This document shows, one piece after another, positions 48,245-57,172 of a stretch of 64,000 nucleotides of DNA (position 1 is the stretch's first letter; each line of letters starts with the position of its first letter). Below the pieces are notes generated by a model, which was not told where the DNA came from, did no database searches, and was given only the letters and a program-made list of their open reading frames with translations. The translations under genes were made by a program, and so were the position numbers. Source of the DNA: Bradyrhizobium lablabi. Its GTDB lineage: Bacteria; Pseudomonadota; Alphaproteobacteria; Rhizobiales; Xanthobacteraceae. The stretch spans positions 248,001 through 312,000 of the forward strand of contig NZ_JAFCJK010000001.1 of the NCBI RefSeq assembly GCF_018131005.1. The letters are read 5' to 3'.

Positions 48245-48745
48245 GTGAGCCCGCATTCTCGCGGCACGAAATGCCCGAGCTTTGCGTCTCTTTCCGCCCT
48301 CATAGAGAATGAGGGCGCAGGGAAAGCCGGGTGCCGGTTGGCACCCGTGGGCCCGGTGCAACAAAAAGCACCGGGGTAGGACCACAGGTGTAACCGGGAA
48401 CAACCCGGCTTTCCCTGCGCGATGGTTTACGGCTTATACGTGATCTCCTCGGTGAGACCAGGCTTGGTTGTCACCGTCGTCAGCGAGAAGCTTGCTTCTC
48501 GCGAACTTAACACCTGCCACTGGGGCGTCAGGACCACACGATTTCGCCGTCCACATTGCGCGCACTCGTCAGTTGCGCACTCAGCGTCCACCGCATCTCA
48601 CCGCAACACCCGTGACGATCGCGAAGCGCCCCTCGATCGGGTGAGACGGGCGGAATTGAACAACTGATTTGCCCGACGACGGAAGTGAAATGTTTTTGTC
48701 CGGAGGGCTGGACAGGTGTTCGAGTGATTTGCCCGTCGTGTCCGC
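48245..48745 (+). ncRNA. Large structured intergenic element of unknown function
   Basis: About 500 bases without a believable gene form a series of strong hairpins. GCCCTCAT/ATGAGGGC (48296-48316) is followed by an 18-bp perfect stem, GCGCAGGGAAAGCCGGGT at 48315-48332 with its complement at 48403-48420. That stem encloses GTGCC/GGCAC (48331-48345) and CCCGGTGC/GCACCGGG (48352-48375). Then come GCGAGAAG/CTTCTCGC (48483-48502), a conserved-looking GTCAGGACCACACGATTTCG, and two copies of TGATTTGCCCG (48665 and 48725). I recall very similar blocks in multiple Bradyrhizobium and Rhodopseudomonas intergenic regions, often mis-called as small hypothetical proteins. Orientation and transcription are unproven; a repeat element acting only as DNA is the alternative. 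Confidence 0.5.
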
Positions 48746-48787
48746 TCGGCAACACCGCGCCCTCACGGTGAGAAGGAAGCGCTGCTT

Positions 48788-48873
48788 GTAGGGTGGGTTA
48801 GCCTTAGGCGTAACCCACCATCTTGCCTTGTCGCCGCGGAGCGGCGGATTACGCTGTCGCCAATCCGCCCTAC
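48788..48873. repeat. Compound palindromic repeat after the second GST gene
   Basis: The outer ends GTAGGG and CCCTAC are complementary and enclose two hairpins: GGTGGGTTA/TAACCCACC (48792-48819) and GGCGGATT/AATCCGCC (48843-48869). It lies just beyond the stop of the minus-strand GST gene and could serve as its transcript end. The type is familiar from Bradyrhizobium intergenic DNA. Confidence 0.7.
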
Positions 48874-48896
48874 GATGCCGGAGCCGCGAACGCCCG

Positions 48897-49523
48897 CTAA
48901 CCGCTCGGCGGCGCCAGCGGCTGGACGATCTCCTGGAACGGCGGCAGCGCCTCGCAGCGAGCGGCGTGGGCCTTCAGCGCCGGATAGCGATCGTCGAACA
49001 GCGCCGGATGCGCCTCGCCGGTGAAGCGCAGCACGCAAGCGACCGCGATGTCCGCATGGCCGATGCGCTCGCCGAACCAATACGGCGTCTTCACCGCTGC
49101 GCGTTCCTTCTCAAGCACGCCGAGCACGCCAGATATCTGCGCCTCGCAGCGTTCGACCCACAGCTTGAGCTGCTCCTTGCGCAGCACGCGCTCATAGATC
49201 AGGCTCACCGCCTTGTCGCCAAGCCCGGTCGCGAGCGCGCAAATGCGCAAGTGCTTTCTGCGCTCCGCACCGGAGCGCGCGATCATCGCCTTGTCCGGCC
49301 CCACCAGCTCGTCGAGATAGTCGAGGATCGCCGCGCTCTCGATCAGCGCCTCGCCGTCATCGAGCACCAGCGTCGGCACCCGCCGCAGCGGATTATGGGG
49401 CGCGATCCTGTCGGCATCGCCAAAGGTCGACCACGGCTTGTGCTCGAACGGCAGCCCGTAAAGCCGCAGCGCGATCGCGGTACGGCGGACGAAGGGCGAG
49501 TCGTATTGGCCGATCAGGAACAT
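48897..49523 (-). CDS. Glutathione S-transferase family protein
   Basis: The 208-residue protein starts FLIGQYDSPFVRRTAIALRL, a GST N-terminal strand-helix with Ser/Thr near the active site, then NPLRRVPTLVLDDGEALIES with the cis-Pro and Glu-Ser glutathione contacts, and a helical C-terminal half with GERIGHADIAVACVLRF. Class and substrate are not assignable. It is distant from the zeta-like GST at 44194. It reads toward bphP and is followed by a compound palindrome. Confidence 0.85.
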   Translation of the reverse strand: MFLIGQYDSPFVRRTAIALRLYGLPFEHKPWSTFGDADRIAPHNPLRRVPTLVLDDGEALIESAAILDYLDELVGPDKAMIARSGAERRKHLRICALATGLGDKAVSLIYERVLRKEQLKLWVERCEAQISGVLGVLEKERAAVKTPYWFGERIGHADIAVACVLRFTGEAHPALFDDRYPALKAHAARCEALPPFQEIVQPLAPPSG

Positions 49524-49658
49524 GGTTGCACCTCATCATCGGACATGCCGCGGCGAGCCATGCTTCGAGACCAAGCTTCAGAAGTGCGCCGACCACAGCA
49601 GTCTAGGGTTGCACTTCCGGTCATGCTAGATGCGCTGCTGCACGTTGCAATACGCCGA

Positions 49659-50252
49659 TCACCCAATCACCGCCACATGTCTCGCCGCATCCCTTGGCGC
49701 CGTGCCATCCATCCGCGGATCGTCAGCCACTTCGATCTGCCGCCGGAAGGCGCGGAAGCCGGAGCGTTGATAGAACGCGACCGCCGACGGATGGTCGAAG
49801 GTGCAGGTATGCACCCAGACGCGGCTGACGTCGCGCGACCAGGCGATCTCCAGCGCGCGGTTCATCAGGAAGCGTGCAGCACCGCTGCCGATCAGTTTGG
49901 CGGTGACGCCGAAATAGCCGAGCTCGCATTGGCCGGCCTGGCGGAAATCAAGTTCGAGCAGGCCTTCGTCGCTGTCGTCCACGACCAGCGCATAGACCTC
50001 GACTAGCGGCGAATGGACGATCGCGGCGAGTTCGGAGTCGCCGAGCCGCGTCCGCGAGCACCACAGCCAATCCTCGCCGACGCGGCGGTAGAGATCGCGG
50101 TACCAGTCGAGCATAGGCGGCTCCGCCTTGCGCAAGCCCCACGCGCCCGGCGGATCGGCTCGGCGTGGCGGCCGTTCCGTCATCTCCAGATGGGTAACGA
50201 CGGCTGCGATCTTGCCGGCGGGAATATCGGAGAAGCCGTCAGGCACGATCAT
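49659..50252 (-). CDS. GNAT-family N-acetyltransferase
   Basis: The 197-residue protein has an N-terminal extension of about 75 residues with LDWYRDLYRRVGEDWLWCSR, then a GNAT domain: YALVVDDSDEGLLELDFRQ, a core with LGYFGVTAKLIGSGAARFLM (acetyl-CoA loop; the usual RxxGxG is degenerate) and WVHTCTFDHPSAVAFYQRSG near the end. It should transfer an acetyl group to an unknown amine. Stand-alone, minus strand, with a paired palindrome upstream of it. Confidence 0.85.
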   Translation of the reverse strand: MIVPDGFSDIPAGKIAAVVTHLEMTERPPRRADPPGAWGLRKAEPPMLDWYRDLYRRVGEDWLWCSRTRLGDSELAAIVHSPLVEVYALVVDDSDEGLLELDFRQAGQCELGYFGVTAKLIGSGAARFLMNRALEIAWSRDVSRVWVHTCTFDHPSAVAFYQRSGFRAFRRQIEVADDPRMDGTAPRDAARHVAVIG

Positions 50253-50300
50253 CGGGCTGGTCCTTTCAATGGAGCTGGCATGCGTCCGCGGCGGTACTGC

Positions 50301-50470
50301 GCTCCCTCTCCCCGTCCTTCGGGGTCGAGACGAGCGGAACTCGCTCTTAGAGCGTTGGGGTGAGGGGCCGCCGCCGCATGCACAGCAATAGATGCGCTCG
50401 CGGAGACCCCCTCACCCGGAACACATCTAACGATGTGTTCCGGCCTCTCCCCGCGCGCGGGGCGAGGCGA
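50301..50470. repeat. Paired inverted palindromic repeat, site 2
   Basis: Two inverted units: 50301-50369 (CTCCCTCTCCCCGTCCTTCG ... TTGGGGTGAGGGGC) and 50406-50468 (CCCCCTCACCCGGAACACAT ... CGCGCGGGGCGAGGCG). The second contains an extra perfect hairpin GGAACACATC/GATGTGTTCC. It lies between the penicillin-acylase-family gene and the GNAT gene. Confidence 0.85.
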
Positions 50471-50513
50471 AGCGGGAGCCTGTTGCCCGCTTCACAATAT
50501 CGTTCGGGCACCA

Positions 50514-52964
50514 TCACCGCGGAGTCAGCGTGATAGCCTCCGCGGTCGCCGCCTCCACCGCCGGGCGGCTGTAGAGTAGCGGGACATATTTTCCGGTCGC
50601 CCACAATGGTGCGAGGTCGCGGTAGTGGCCGCTGAAGGGATCGCCTGATTGCCCCGGCGTGTTGATGGTGCGGCTTGCATCCCAATTGCCGACGTCGAGC
50701 ACCATGCGGAACGAGGCGCCGGAGAGCAGCCGATAGTCGGAGCGGCGGTAGGTCGCGGCGCGCGGCACGTTGGCGGCGCCGCCATAGGCGAGCGGGCCGA
50801 CCGTGAGCTGTGTGGCGGTCGCCTTGTCGGCGAGCGGCATCAGCGCGTGATCGAACTTTGCCACATGCAGCCGGCCCCAGCGCCAGGTCGAGGCATCAGG
50901 ACCGAGCTTGGAGACGACGTCGGCGACGGCTTCGCCGAGGCTGTCGCGCAGCACGCGGTCGCGCTCCGCGGCGGGATCGGCGCCAAGCGACGCGTCGGGC
51001 TGTTCCAGGTAATCGACGATCGCCGAAATGCTGGAGGCCTCGGGCGCGATCAGGTCGGCCGCCTTCGGCGCTGATGTCTTGAGCAGCACGGGGCCGAGGT
51101 GGTTGGCGATCCAGACCTCGTAGACCGCCGCCGCAGCGCTATCCGCGGCATCGCGCGCGTCCCAGCCTGTCAGGAGATCGAGGCCCTTCTTCACGTTGGC
51201 ATCCTCGGACGAGAGCGGTTTCAACAACGCGACCAGCCGCCGCGCGAGCATGCTGGTGTCGTCGTTCTGCAGGTCCATCGCGTCCGCCAGCGTCACCTTG
51301 CTATTGGCTTGCAGCACTTCGGTGATGCGCTGCCAGCGCGCACTGTCGGCCCATTCGAAGCCGACCTTGCGTTCGTTCACCGGATAATCGGCCGGCAGAT
51401 TCATCTGGTTGGCGGTGGCAAGGAAGCCCTGCTTGGGCTGATAGGCCTTCGGCAGTTCGTCGAGCGACAGGAAGCCCTGCCACTCGTAGCGGCCGTCGCC
51501 GGGCACCGGCATCAGGCCGTCATAATTGCCGCGGCGCGGCGTCTTGCCGGCGGCGACCCAGCCGATATTGCCCTTGGTGTCAGCATAGACCTGGTTCTCC
51601 GACGGCGCGCCCCAGCGGCGCATCGCGGCGAGGAAACCGTTCCAGTCCTTCGCGGTCATGTAATCGGAGGAGCCGAAATAGGCTGACGTGCCCGGCTCGA
51701 ACCACACCGAGCGCACGGCGAAGGCACGCTTGTTCGCTTCGTCGACATAGATCACCGGGCCATGGCGGGTGAATTTCAGCTCGAAGTCGCGCTCGTCCTC
51801 GCCCTTCACCTGCTCCTTCTCGTGGACGATCCGCATGTCCTCCCAGCCCGAACCGTAACGGTACTGGTTCGGATTGTCTGACTTGAGCTCGTAGACGTAG
51901 AGGTCTTCCTGGTCGACGTTGAAGATCGTCAGGCCGAAGGCGATGGCGCCGTTATGGCCGATCGAGATGCCGGGCAGCGCCGGCTCGCCCGCTCCGATCA
52001 CCGAGAGGCCGGGCGCGTTGAGAGCGACGATGTAACGCAGCGACGGCACCGAGTGCTCGCGATGCGGATCGTTGGCGAGGATCGGGCGGCCAGTTGCCGT
52101 GCGCTGTGGCGCGATCACCCAGTTGTTGGACCCGATGGTGTCGCGTTGCTGGTCGGCCTCGGCGAGAAACTTGTCGGGATCATGCGCCAGCGCGGCGTGA
52201 CGGTCCTTCGGCTCGGCAAACCGGACCGGCCGCGTGGCGAGATCGTAGGCCGCGAGCACGGCCTTGGGCACGCTGCAGGGATCGAGGCCGTCGGGAATTT
52301 TCGTGGTCCAAGCCGGCTCGAGCTTGACGCGGAAGCGATCGGCGTCCAGCCCGGCGCTGCATGCGACCAGCGAGCGCTTCACCTCGGAGGCGACATTGCG
52401 GGTCAGGCCGTGGCTGCGGATGCGGACCACATCCTCCGCCGACCACAGGTCCGGTGTGGAGCCCGCGATGCGGAACTCGATCGGCAGCGGACGCTTGCCC
52501 GCCTTCACGTCGCGGACATAGGCATTGATGCCGGCGACGAAGGCTTCCGCATAGGATTTCGCCTTCGGGCCATAGGCGGCCCATTCCGCGTTCATGTCGC
52601 CGCGATAGAGGAACAGCCGCAGCGCCCTGTCCTGCTCGACATAGGCGGGCCCGAAATCCTTCGCGAGCAGGCCGAGCCCGCGCTTGCGCCAGAGATCGAT
52701 CTGCCAGAGCCGGTCGCGGGCGGCATTGAAACCCTGCAGGAAGAACAGGTCCTGTTCGTTGCCGGCGTAGATGTGCGGGATGCCCCAGACATCGACCAGG
52801 ATCTGGCCGGGCGCCTTGAGGCCCGCGACATCGGTCTTGATCTGCCGCGCTGCGGAGAGCGCATCGTTGTCCCTGTCGCGCGCCGCGGCTGGCGAGATCA
52901 GCAGCGCGGCGCAGAGAGCCGCGCCCATCAGCTTCTGGGTGACCCGGTTGAGATCCGTGTTCAT
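50514..52964 (-). CDS. Penicillin acylase family (S45) N-terminal nucleophile hydrolase
   Basis: From the ATG at 52964 the precursor has 816 residues: signal peptide (1-28, ending AAA), an alpha region with DVWGIPHIYAGNEQDLFFLQ, a spacer, and a beta region starting at Ser279 in DTIGSNNWVIAP, where self-cleavage would expose the catalytic serine. HNGAIAFGLTIFNVDQEDLY and the Asn of the oxyanion region follow. It works in the periplasm on amide bonds; family members cleave beta-lactam side chains or acyl-homoserine lactones, and sequence alone does not decide. The frame upstream of the ATG runs into a palindromic repeat. Confidence 0.9.
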   Translation of the reverse strand: MNTDLNRVTQKLMGAALCAALLISPAAARDRDNDALSAARQIKTDVAGLKAPGQILVDVWGIPHIYAGNEQDLFFLQGFNAARDRLWQIDLWRKRGLGLLAKDFGPAYVEQDRALRLFLYRGDMNAEWAAYGPKAKSYAEAFVAGINAYVRDVKAGKRPLPIEFRIAGSTPDLWSAEDVVRIRSHGLTRNVASEVKRSLVACSAGLDADRFRVKLEPAWTTKIPDGLDPCSVPKAVLAAYDLATRPVRFAEPKDRHAALAHDPDKFLAEADQQRDTIGSNNWVIAPQRTATGRPILANDPHREHSVPSLRYIVALNAPGLSVIGAGEPALPGISIGHNGAIAFGLTIFNVDQEDLYVYELKSDNPNQYRYGSGWEDMRIVHEKEQVKGEDERDFELKFTRHGPVIYVDEANKRAFAVRSVWFEPGTSAYFGSSDYMTAKDWNGFLAAMRRWGAPSENQVYADTKGNIGWVAAGKTPRRGNYDGLMPVPGDGRYEWQGFLSLDELPKAYQPKQGFLATANQMNLPADYPVNERKVGFEWADSARWQRITEVLQANSKVTLADAMDLQNDDTSMLARRLVALLKPLSSEDANVKKGLDLLTGWDARDAADSAAAAVYEVWIANHLGPVLLKTSAPKAADLIAPEASSISAIVDYLEQPDASLGADPAAERDRVLRDSLGEAVADVVSKLGPDASTWRWGRLHVAKFDHALMPLADKATATQLTVGPLAYGGAANVPRAATYRRSDYRLLSGASFRMVLDVGNWDASRTINTPGQSGDPFSGHYRDLAPLWATGKYVPLLYSRPAVEAATAEAITLTPR

Positions 52965-52998
52965 TTTCTTTCTCCGATTGTTGTCATGCTTTTCTGGA

Positions 52999-53125
52999 CT
53001 CCCTCTCCCGCTTGCGGGCGAGGGCCGGGGGCTCTCTCCGCGAGGCAGAATCTTCGAGTGGAGAGAACCCCCACCCGGATTGCATGTCCGATGCAATCCG
53101 ACCTCCCCCGCGAGCGGGAGAGGTG
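52999..53125. repeat. Paired inverted palindromic repeat, site 3
   Basis: A CCCTCTCCCGCTTGCGGGCG hairpin unit at the left and its inverted partner, ending CGCGAGCGGGAGAGG, at the right. Between them are GGTTCTCTCC-type pairing and a perfect GGATTGCAT/ATGCAATCC hairpin (53077-53099). It separates glpK from the acylase-family gene and overlaps the latter's leader. Confidence 0.85.
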
Positions 53126-53158
53126 CAGCGTCTGCCGCCGGATCGTCTCAAACCAAAC

Positions 53159-54670
53159 TCATACCCTCACTCCCCCCTCGTCGCTCGCCAGCACGCCCTT
53201 GACGGCGCGTGCCCAGCCGGCGAGCTTGCGCTCGCGCGTCGCCTGGCTCATGGCCGGCTTGAAGCGGTGTTCGAGCCGCCAATTGTCGGCGAATTTCATC
53301 GGCTCCGGATAGACGTTCGCCTCGAGGCCGGCGAGATAGGCGGCGCCGAGCGCCGTGGTCTCCTTAATCATCGGACGATCGACCGGCGCGTTGAGGAGAT
53401 CGGCGAGGCGCTGCATGGTCCAGTCAGACGCAGTCATGCCGCCATCGACGCGCAGCACGGTGTTGGCGGCATTGGCTTCGGGCCAGTCGGTGCGCATCGC
53501 GGCCCAGAGGTCGAAGGTCTGGTAGCAGACGCTTTCAAGCGTCGCATGCGCAAGCTCGGCAGGGCCGGTGTTGCGGGTGAGGCCAAACAGCGCGCCGCGC
53601 ACCCGCGGATTCCAGTAGGGCGCGCCCAGGCCGACGAAGGCCGGCACCAGATAGACGCTCTGCATGACGTCGGATTTGTCGGCGAGCGGGCCGGTTTCGG
53701 CCGCCTGCCTGATGATGCCGAGACCGTCGCGCAGCCACTGCACCGCGCTTCCGGCGACGAAGATCGAACCTTCGAGCGCGTAGGTGCGCTGTCCTCCGAG
53801 CTGATAGGCGATCGTCGTGAGCAGCTTGTTCTTCGAGGCGACCGGCGTGGTGCCGGTGTTGAGCAGGGCAAAACAGCCGGTGCCGTAGGTCGACTTCATC
53901 ATGCCGGGCTCGAAACAGGCCTGTCCGATGGTCGCGGCCTGCTGGTCGCCGGCTATCCCCGAGATCGCGACCGGGCCGCCGAACAGATCGGCCGTGCTCT
54001 CGCCGAAGCGGGCGGAGGAGTCCTTCACCTCGGGGAGCATCGAGCGCGGCACGCGCAGCAGCTTCGTCAGATCATCGTCCCACGCGCCGGTATGGATGTT
54101 GAACAGCAGCGTGCGCGAGGCGTTGGTGGCGTCGGTCGCGTGCACCTTGCCGCCGGTGAGCCGCCACAGCAGGTAGCTATCGACCGTGCCGAACAGGAGC
54201 TCGCCACGCTCGGCGCGCTCGCGTGCGCCCGGCACATGATCGAGAATCCATGCGACCTTCGTTCCGGAGAAATAGGGATCGATGATCAGACCTGTCTTGG
54301 CCGAGATCGCTGGCTCGTGGCCCTCCGCCTTCATCCTCGCGCAGATGTCGGCGGTGCGGCGGTCCTGCCAGACGATGGCGCGGTGAACGGCCTGCCCTGT
54401 CGCGCGATCCCACACCACGGTGGTTTCGCGCTGGTTGGTGATGCCGATCGCGGCAATGTCCTTTGCCTTCAGCCCGGCCTTCTCCAGCGCGTCGCGACAC
54501 ACCATCACGGTCGAGGTCCAGATGTCTTCCGGCTCGTGCTCGACCCAACCAGAGGCCGGGAAATGCTGCGGAAATTCCTGCTGCGCGATCGCGGCGATCG
54601 AAATGTCGCTGCGAAACACGATGGCACGCGAGGACGTGGTGCCCTGATCGATGGCGAGCACGAAAGACAT
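53159..54670 (-). CDS. glpK: Glycerol kinase
   Basis: The ATG at 54670 gives 503 residues, normal for GlpK. The FGGY-family ATPase opens [17 protein letters not shown] and includes [60 protein letters not shown] and [19 protein letters not shown]. It phosphorylates glycerol to glycerol-3-phosphate in the cytosol. No facilitator or dehydrogenase gene is adjacent, so it stands alone between palindromic repeats. Confidence 0.95.
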   Translation of the reverse strand: MSFVLAIDQGTTSSRAIVFRSDISIAAIAQQEFPQHFPASGWVEHEPEDIWTSTVMVCRDALEKAGLKAKDIAAIGITNQRETTVVWDRATGQAVHRAIVWQDRRTADICARMKAEGHEPAISAKTGLIIDPYFSGTKVAWILDHVPGARERAERGELLFGTVDSYLLWRLTGGKVHATDATNASRTLLFNIHTGAWDDDLTKLLRVPRSMLPEVKDSSARFGESTADLFGGPVAISGIAGDQQAATIGQACFEPGMMKSTYGTGCFALLNTGTTPVASKNKLLTTIAYQLGGQRTYALEGSIFVAGSAVQWLRDGLGIIRQAAETGPLADKSDVMQSVYLVPAFVGLGAPYWNPRVRGALFGLTRNTGPAELAHATLESVCYQTFDLWAAMRTDWPEANAANTVLRVDGGMTASDWTMQRLADLLNAPVDRPMIKETTALGAAYLAGLEANVYPEPMKFADNWRLEHRFKPAMSQATRERKLAGWARAVKGVLASDEGGVRV

Positions 54671-54762
54671 GGCGGCGTTCCCTGGCGTTCCCGGAGGCGA
54701 TTTTATCAGCGTCAAAGGGAGCGGATTAGCGTGGCAAGGTCAAGTTGGGAGCGGCACCTCTC

Positions 54763-54903
54763 GTCACCTCGCCCCGCTCTTCGCGGGGAGAGGTCGGCGC
54801 GGAGCGCCGGGTGAGGGATGACGCCGCATTCACAGGCTTCGAGCTTGTGGAGACACCCACCCTCCACCCCGCCCTCTCCCCGCAAAGAGCGGGCGAGGGA
54901 GAA
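54763..54903. repeat. Paired inverted palindromic repeat, site 4
   Basis: The left unit starts GTCACCTCGCCCCGCTCTTC and ends CGCCGGGTGAGGGATG; the right, inverted, unit runs from ACCCTCCACCCCGCCCTCTC to GCGGGCGAGGGAG. It lies between the SDR stop codon and glpK. Confidence 0.87.
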
Positions 54904-54905
54904 CA

Positions 54906-55679
54906 TTACACCGACGCCGTGGTGACGCCGCCGTCGATCACGATGGTCTGGCCGGTCATGAAGGTCGAGGCATCCGATGCCAGATACGCGACCGCGCCGG
55001 CGATCTCGTCGGGTTCGCCGATGCGGCGGAGCGGCGTCGTGGCGGTGCGGCGCTTGAGGTTTTCGGCATCCTCCCATAGAGCGCGGGCGAAATCGGTCTT
55101 CACCAGGCCCGGCGCCACGCAATTGACGCGGACGCCCTTCGGGCCCCACTCGCCGGCGAGGCTGCGGCAGAGCGCGAAATCGGCCGCCTTCGAGATGCCG
55201 TAGGCCCCGATCACCGTCGAGCCGCGAAGTCCGCCGATCGAGGAGATGATCACGACCGAGCCCTTGCCCCTCGCCGCCATTTGCGGGATCGCGAGCGCGC
55301 AGAGCCAGATGTTGCTCTTGACGTTCGAACCCATGATCTTGTCGAAGGCCTCGTCCTTGATGTCGAGCAGCGGGCCGTAATACGGGTTCACGGCGGCGTT
55401 GCAGACCAGGATGTCGATCTTGCCGTAATGCTTGGTCGCGCCGGAAATCAGCGCCTCGCACTCCTCGCGACGTGAGATGTTGCAGGGGATGACGATCGCC
55501 TCGCCGCCCGCCTTGTTGATGCCGTCGGCAACTTCCTTGCAGGCGTCAGCCTTGCGCGAGGAGATCACGACCTTGGCGCCGAGCCTTGCCAGCAGTTCGG
55601 CCGAGGAACGGCCGATGCCGCGACTCGAGCCGGTGATGACGGCGACGGTGCCTGTGAGATCGAACGGGGTGTTTTTCAT
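54906..55679 (-). CDS. Short-chain dehydrogenase/reductase of the pim-like operon
   Basis: The 257-residue SDR has the cofactor site TGSSRGIG (16-23), a CNAAV (NNAG equivalent) near 93-97, and the catalytic Ser147, Tyr160 and Lys164 (YGISK). The ending ASTFMTGQTIVIDGGVTTAS is typical of classical SDRs. It probably oxidises or reduces a 3-hydroxyacyl or related intermediate of the acyl-CoA pathway encoded upstream, judged by position alone. It is the last gene of that run on the minus strand. Confidence 0.88.
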   Translation of the reverse strand: MKNTPFDLTGTVAVITGSSRGIGRSSAELLARLGAKVVISSRKADACKEVADGINKAGGEAIVIPCNISRREECEALISGATKHYGKIDILVCNAAVNPYYGPLLDIKDEAFDKIMGSNVKSNIWLCALAIPQMAARGKGSVVIISSIGGLRGSTVIGAYGISKAADFALCRSLAGEWGPKGVRVNCVAPGLVKTDFARALWEDAENLKRRTATTPLRRIGEPDEIAGAVAYLASDASTFMTGQTIVIDGGVTTASV

Positions 55680-55704
55680 TGTTGTTGCTCCCTGTTTGTT
55701 TCGT

Positions 55705-55822
55705 CGTCATTGCAAGCAGCTCGCGACAAAATTGCAAAGCAATTTTGCGCTGAAGCGACGAAGCAATCTATCTTTCCCCGAGCGGGGAGATGGATTGCTT
55801 CGCTTACGCTCGCAATGATGGT
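55705..55822. repeat. Intergenic repeat, GCGAGCG/AAGCAATCCAT family, copy 2
   Basis: Starts CGTCATTGCAAGCAGCTCGC and ends TTCGCTTACGCTCGCAATGA, giving complementary tips. Inside are ATTGC/GCAAT, CCCCG/CGGGG and a long GAAGCAATC/GATTGCTTC pairing (about 55757-55804). It separates the SDR gene from pimD in the same operon and may modulate downstream expression. Confidence 0.8.
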
Positions 55823-55827
55823 GTTGG

Positions 55828-56973
55828 TTACGCCAGCAGACCGCCGCCCTCGCTGACGCGACGGAGGTGGTAATCGGTGTCGCCGAGCGTGTTCTCGATC
55901 ATGGTCAGCCGCTTGAAATAGTGGCCGATCTTTGCCTCCATGGTCATGCCGATGCCGCCATGAAGCTGGATCGACTGCTGGCCGACGAATTTCAGCGACT
56001 TGCCGACCTGCACCTTGGCGGCGGCGACCGCCGAGGCGCGCTCCCTGGCGCTGTCGAAGTCGGACGCCATGGTGGCGAACATCGACATCGAGCGGGCCTG
56101 CTCCAGCGCCACGAACATGTCGGCGGCGCGGTGCTGCAGGCTCTGGAACGAGCCGATCGCAACGCCGAACTGCTTTCGTGTCTTGATGTATTCGACGGTG
56201 GTCTTGAGCGACTCATCCATCGCGCCGACGGCTTCCGCGCAGATGGCGGTGCGGGCCTCGTCCGCGACGCGCTCGATCAGGTCGAGCGCACTCTCGGGAT
56301 CGCCAATCGCGGCATCAGCGCCGACCTCGACATTGGTCAAGGTGATGTCGGCGGCATGCAGGCCGTCCTGGGTCGGATAGCCCTTCCTGGTGACGCCCTT
56401 GGCATCGACCGGCACAAGGAACACGCCGATGCCGCTTCTGTCGCGCCGGCCGCCCTTGGTGCGCGCGGTCACGATTAGCGTGTCGGCGTTCTCGCCATTG
56501 AGCACGACGAATTTCTCGCCGTCGATGACCCAGCCGTCGCCCTTCTTCTTCGCGCTGGTGGCGATGTCGTGCAGATCGTAGCGCGAGTTCTTCTCGAGTT
56601 GCGCGAAGCCAAAGGTCTTGCTGCCGTCGATGATGCCGGGAATGTGTTTGGCCTTCTGCCCGGCGGACCCGCCATGGCGCAGGAAGCCGCCGGCGATCAC
56701 GACGGTGGCGAGATAAGGCTCGACCACCAGCGCCCTGCCGAGCGATTCCATCACGATCATGGTTTCGACCGCGCCGGCGCCGAAGCCGCCATCGGCCTCG
56801 GCGAAGGGCAGGCCAAGCAGGCCCTGCTCGGCGAGCTTGCTCCAGACGGCTTTGCTCCAGCCGCCCTTTTCCGCCATGTATTTCTTGCGCGCATCGAAAT
56901 CGTAGGCGTCAGCCAGGAGCCCGTCGACGCTTTCCTTGAGAAGCCGCTGCTCCTCGGACAGATCAAAATCCAT
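55828..56973 (-). CDS. pimD: Acyl-CoA dehydrogenase, PimD-like small subunit
   Basis: The 381-residue flavoprotein starts MDFDLSEEQRLLKESVDGLL and shows GGFGAGAVETMIVMESLGRA, the FAD/substrate segment AQLEKNSRYDLHDIATSA-like region, FGVAIGSFQSLQHRAADMFV and the closing QLHGGIGMTMEAKIGHYFKR with flavin contacts. It resembles the small subunit of pimeloyl-CoA dehydrogenase of Rhodopseudomonas palustris in length and operon place. The pair of ACADs acts on dicarboxyl-CoA chains. It is separated from pimC by a 199-base gap containing a paired palindrome. Confidence 0.85.
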   Translation of the reverse strand: MDFDLSEEQRLLKESVDGLLADAYDFDARKKYMAEKGGWSKAVWSKLAEQGLLGLPFAEADGGFGAGAVETMIVMESLGRALVVEPYLATVVIAGGFLRHGGSAGQKAKHIPGIIDGSKTFGFAQLEKNSRYDLHDIATSAKKKGDGWVIDGEKFVVLNGENADTLIVTARTKGGRRDRSGIGVFLVPVDAKGVTRKGYPTQDGLHAADITLTNVEVGADAAIGDPESALDLIERVADEARTAICAEAVGAMDESLKTTVEYIKTRKQFGVAIGSFQSLQHRAADMFVALEQARSMSMFATMASDFDSARERASAVAAAKVQVGKSLKFVGQQSIQLHGGIGMTMEAKIGHYFKRLTMIENTLGDTDYHLRRVSEGGGLLA

Positions 56974-57016
56974 TTTCGTTCCCTTGAATAACTGATCGTT
57001 GCTCTAGCCGGGGTTT

Positions 57017-57166
57017 CTTCACCTCGCCCCGCTTGCGGGGAGAGGTCGGATCACATCGCAAGATGCGATCCGGGTGAGGGGGTGCCGGTCTCAGTGCCGG
57101 TCACTGCGCGGAGAGAGATGCCCCTCACCCCGCCCCTCTCCCCGCGAAGAGCGGGGAGAGGGAGCA
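57017..57166. repeat. Paired inverted palindromic repeat, site 5
   Basis: Left unit TTCACCTCGCCCCGCTTGCG to GGATCGCATC-type hairpin and GGGTGAGGGGG; right, inverted, unit CCCCTCACCCCGCCCCTCTC to GCGGGGAGAGGGAG. A perfect GGATCACATCGC/GCGATGC-type hairpin sits in the left unit. It interrupts an otherwise tight operon between pimC and pimD. Confidence 0.87.
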
Positions 57167-57172
57167 GAGAAA

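Noticed and set aside
48422..48667. An 81-codon hypothetical protein inside the structured element
   Set aside because: It crosses strong hairpins, has no Shine-Dalgarno of note and no protein-like pattern; such calls recur with this noncoding element.
48245..48745. RNase P RNA, tmRNA or SRP RNA as identity of the structured element
   Set aside because: The universally conserved blocks of those RNAs are not present.
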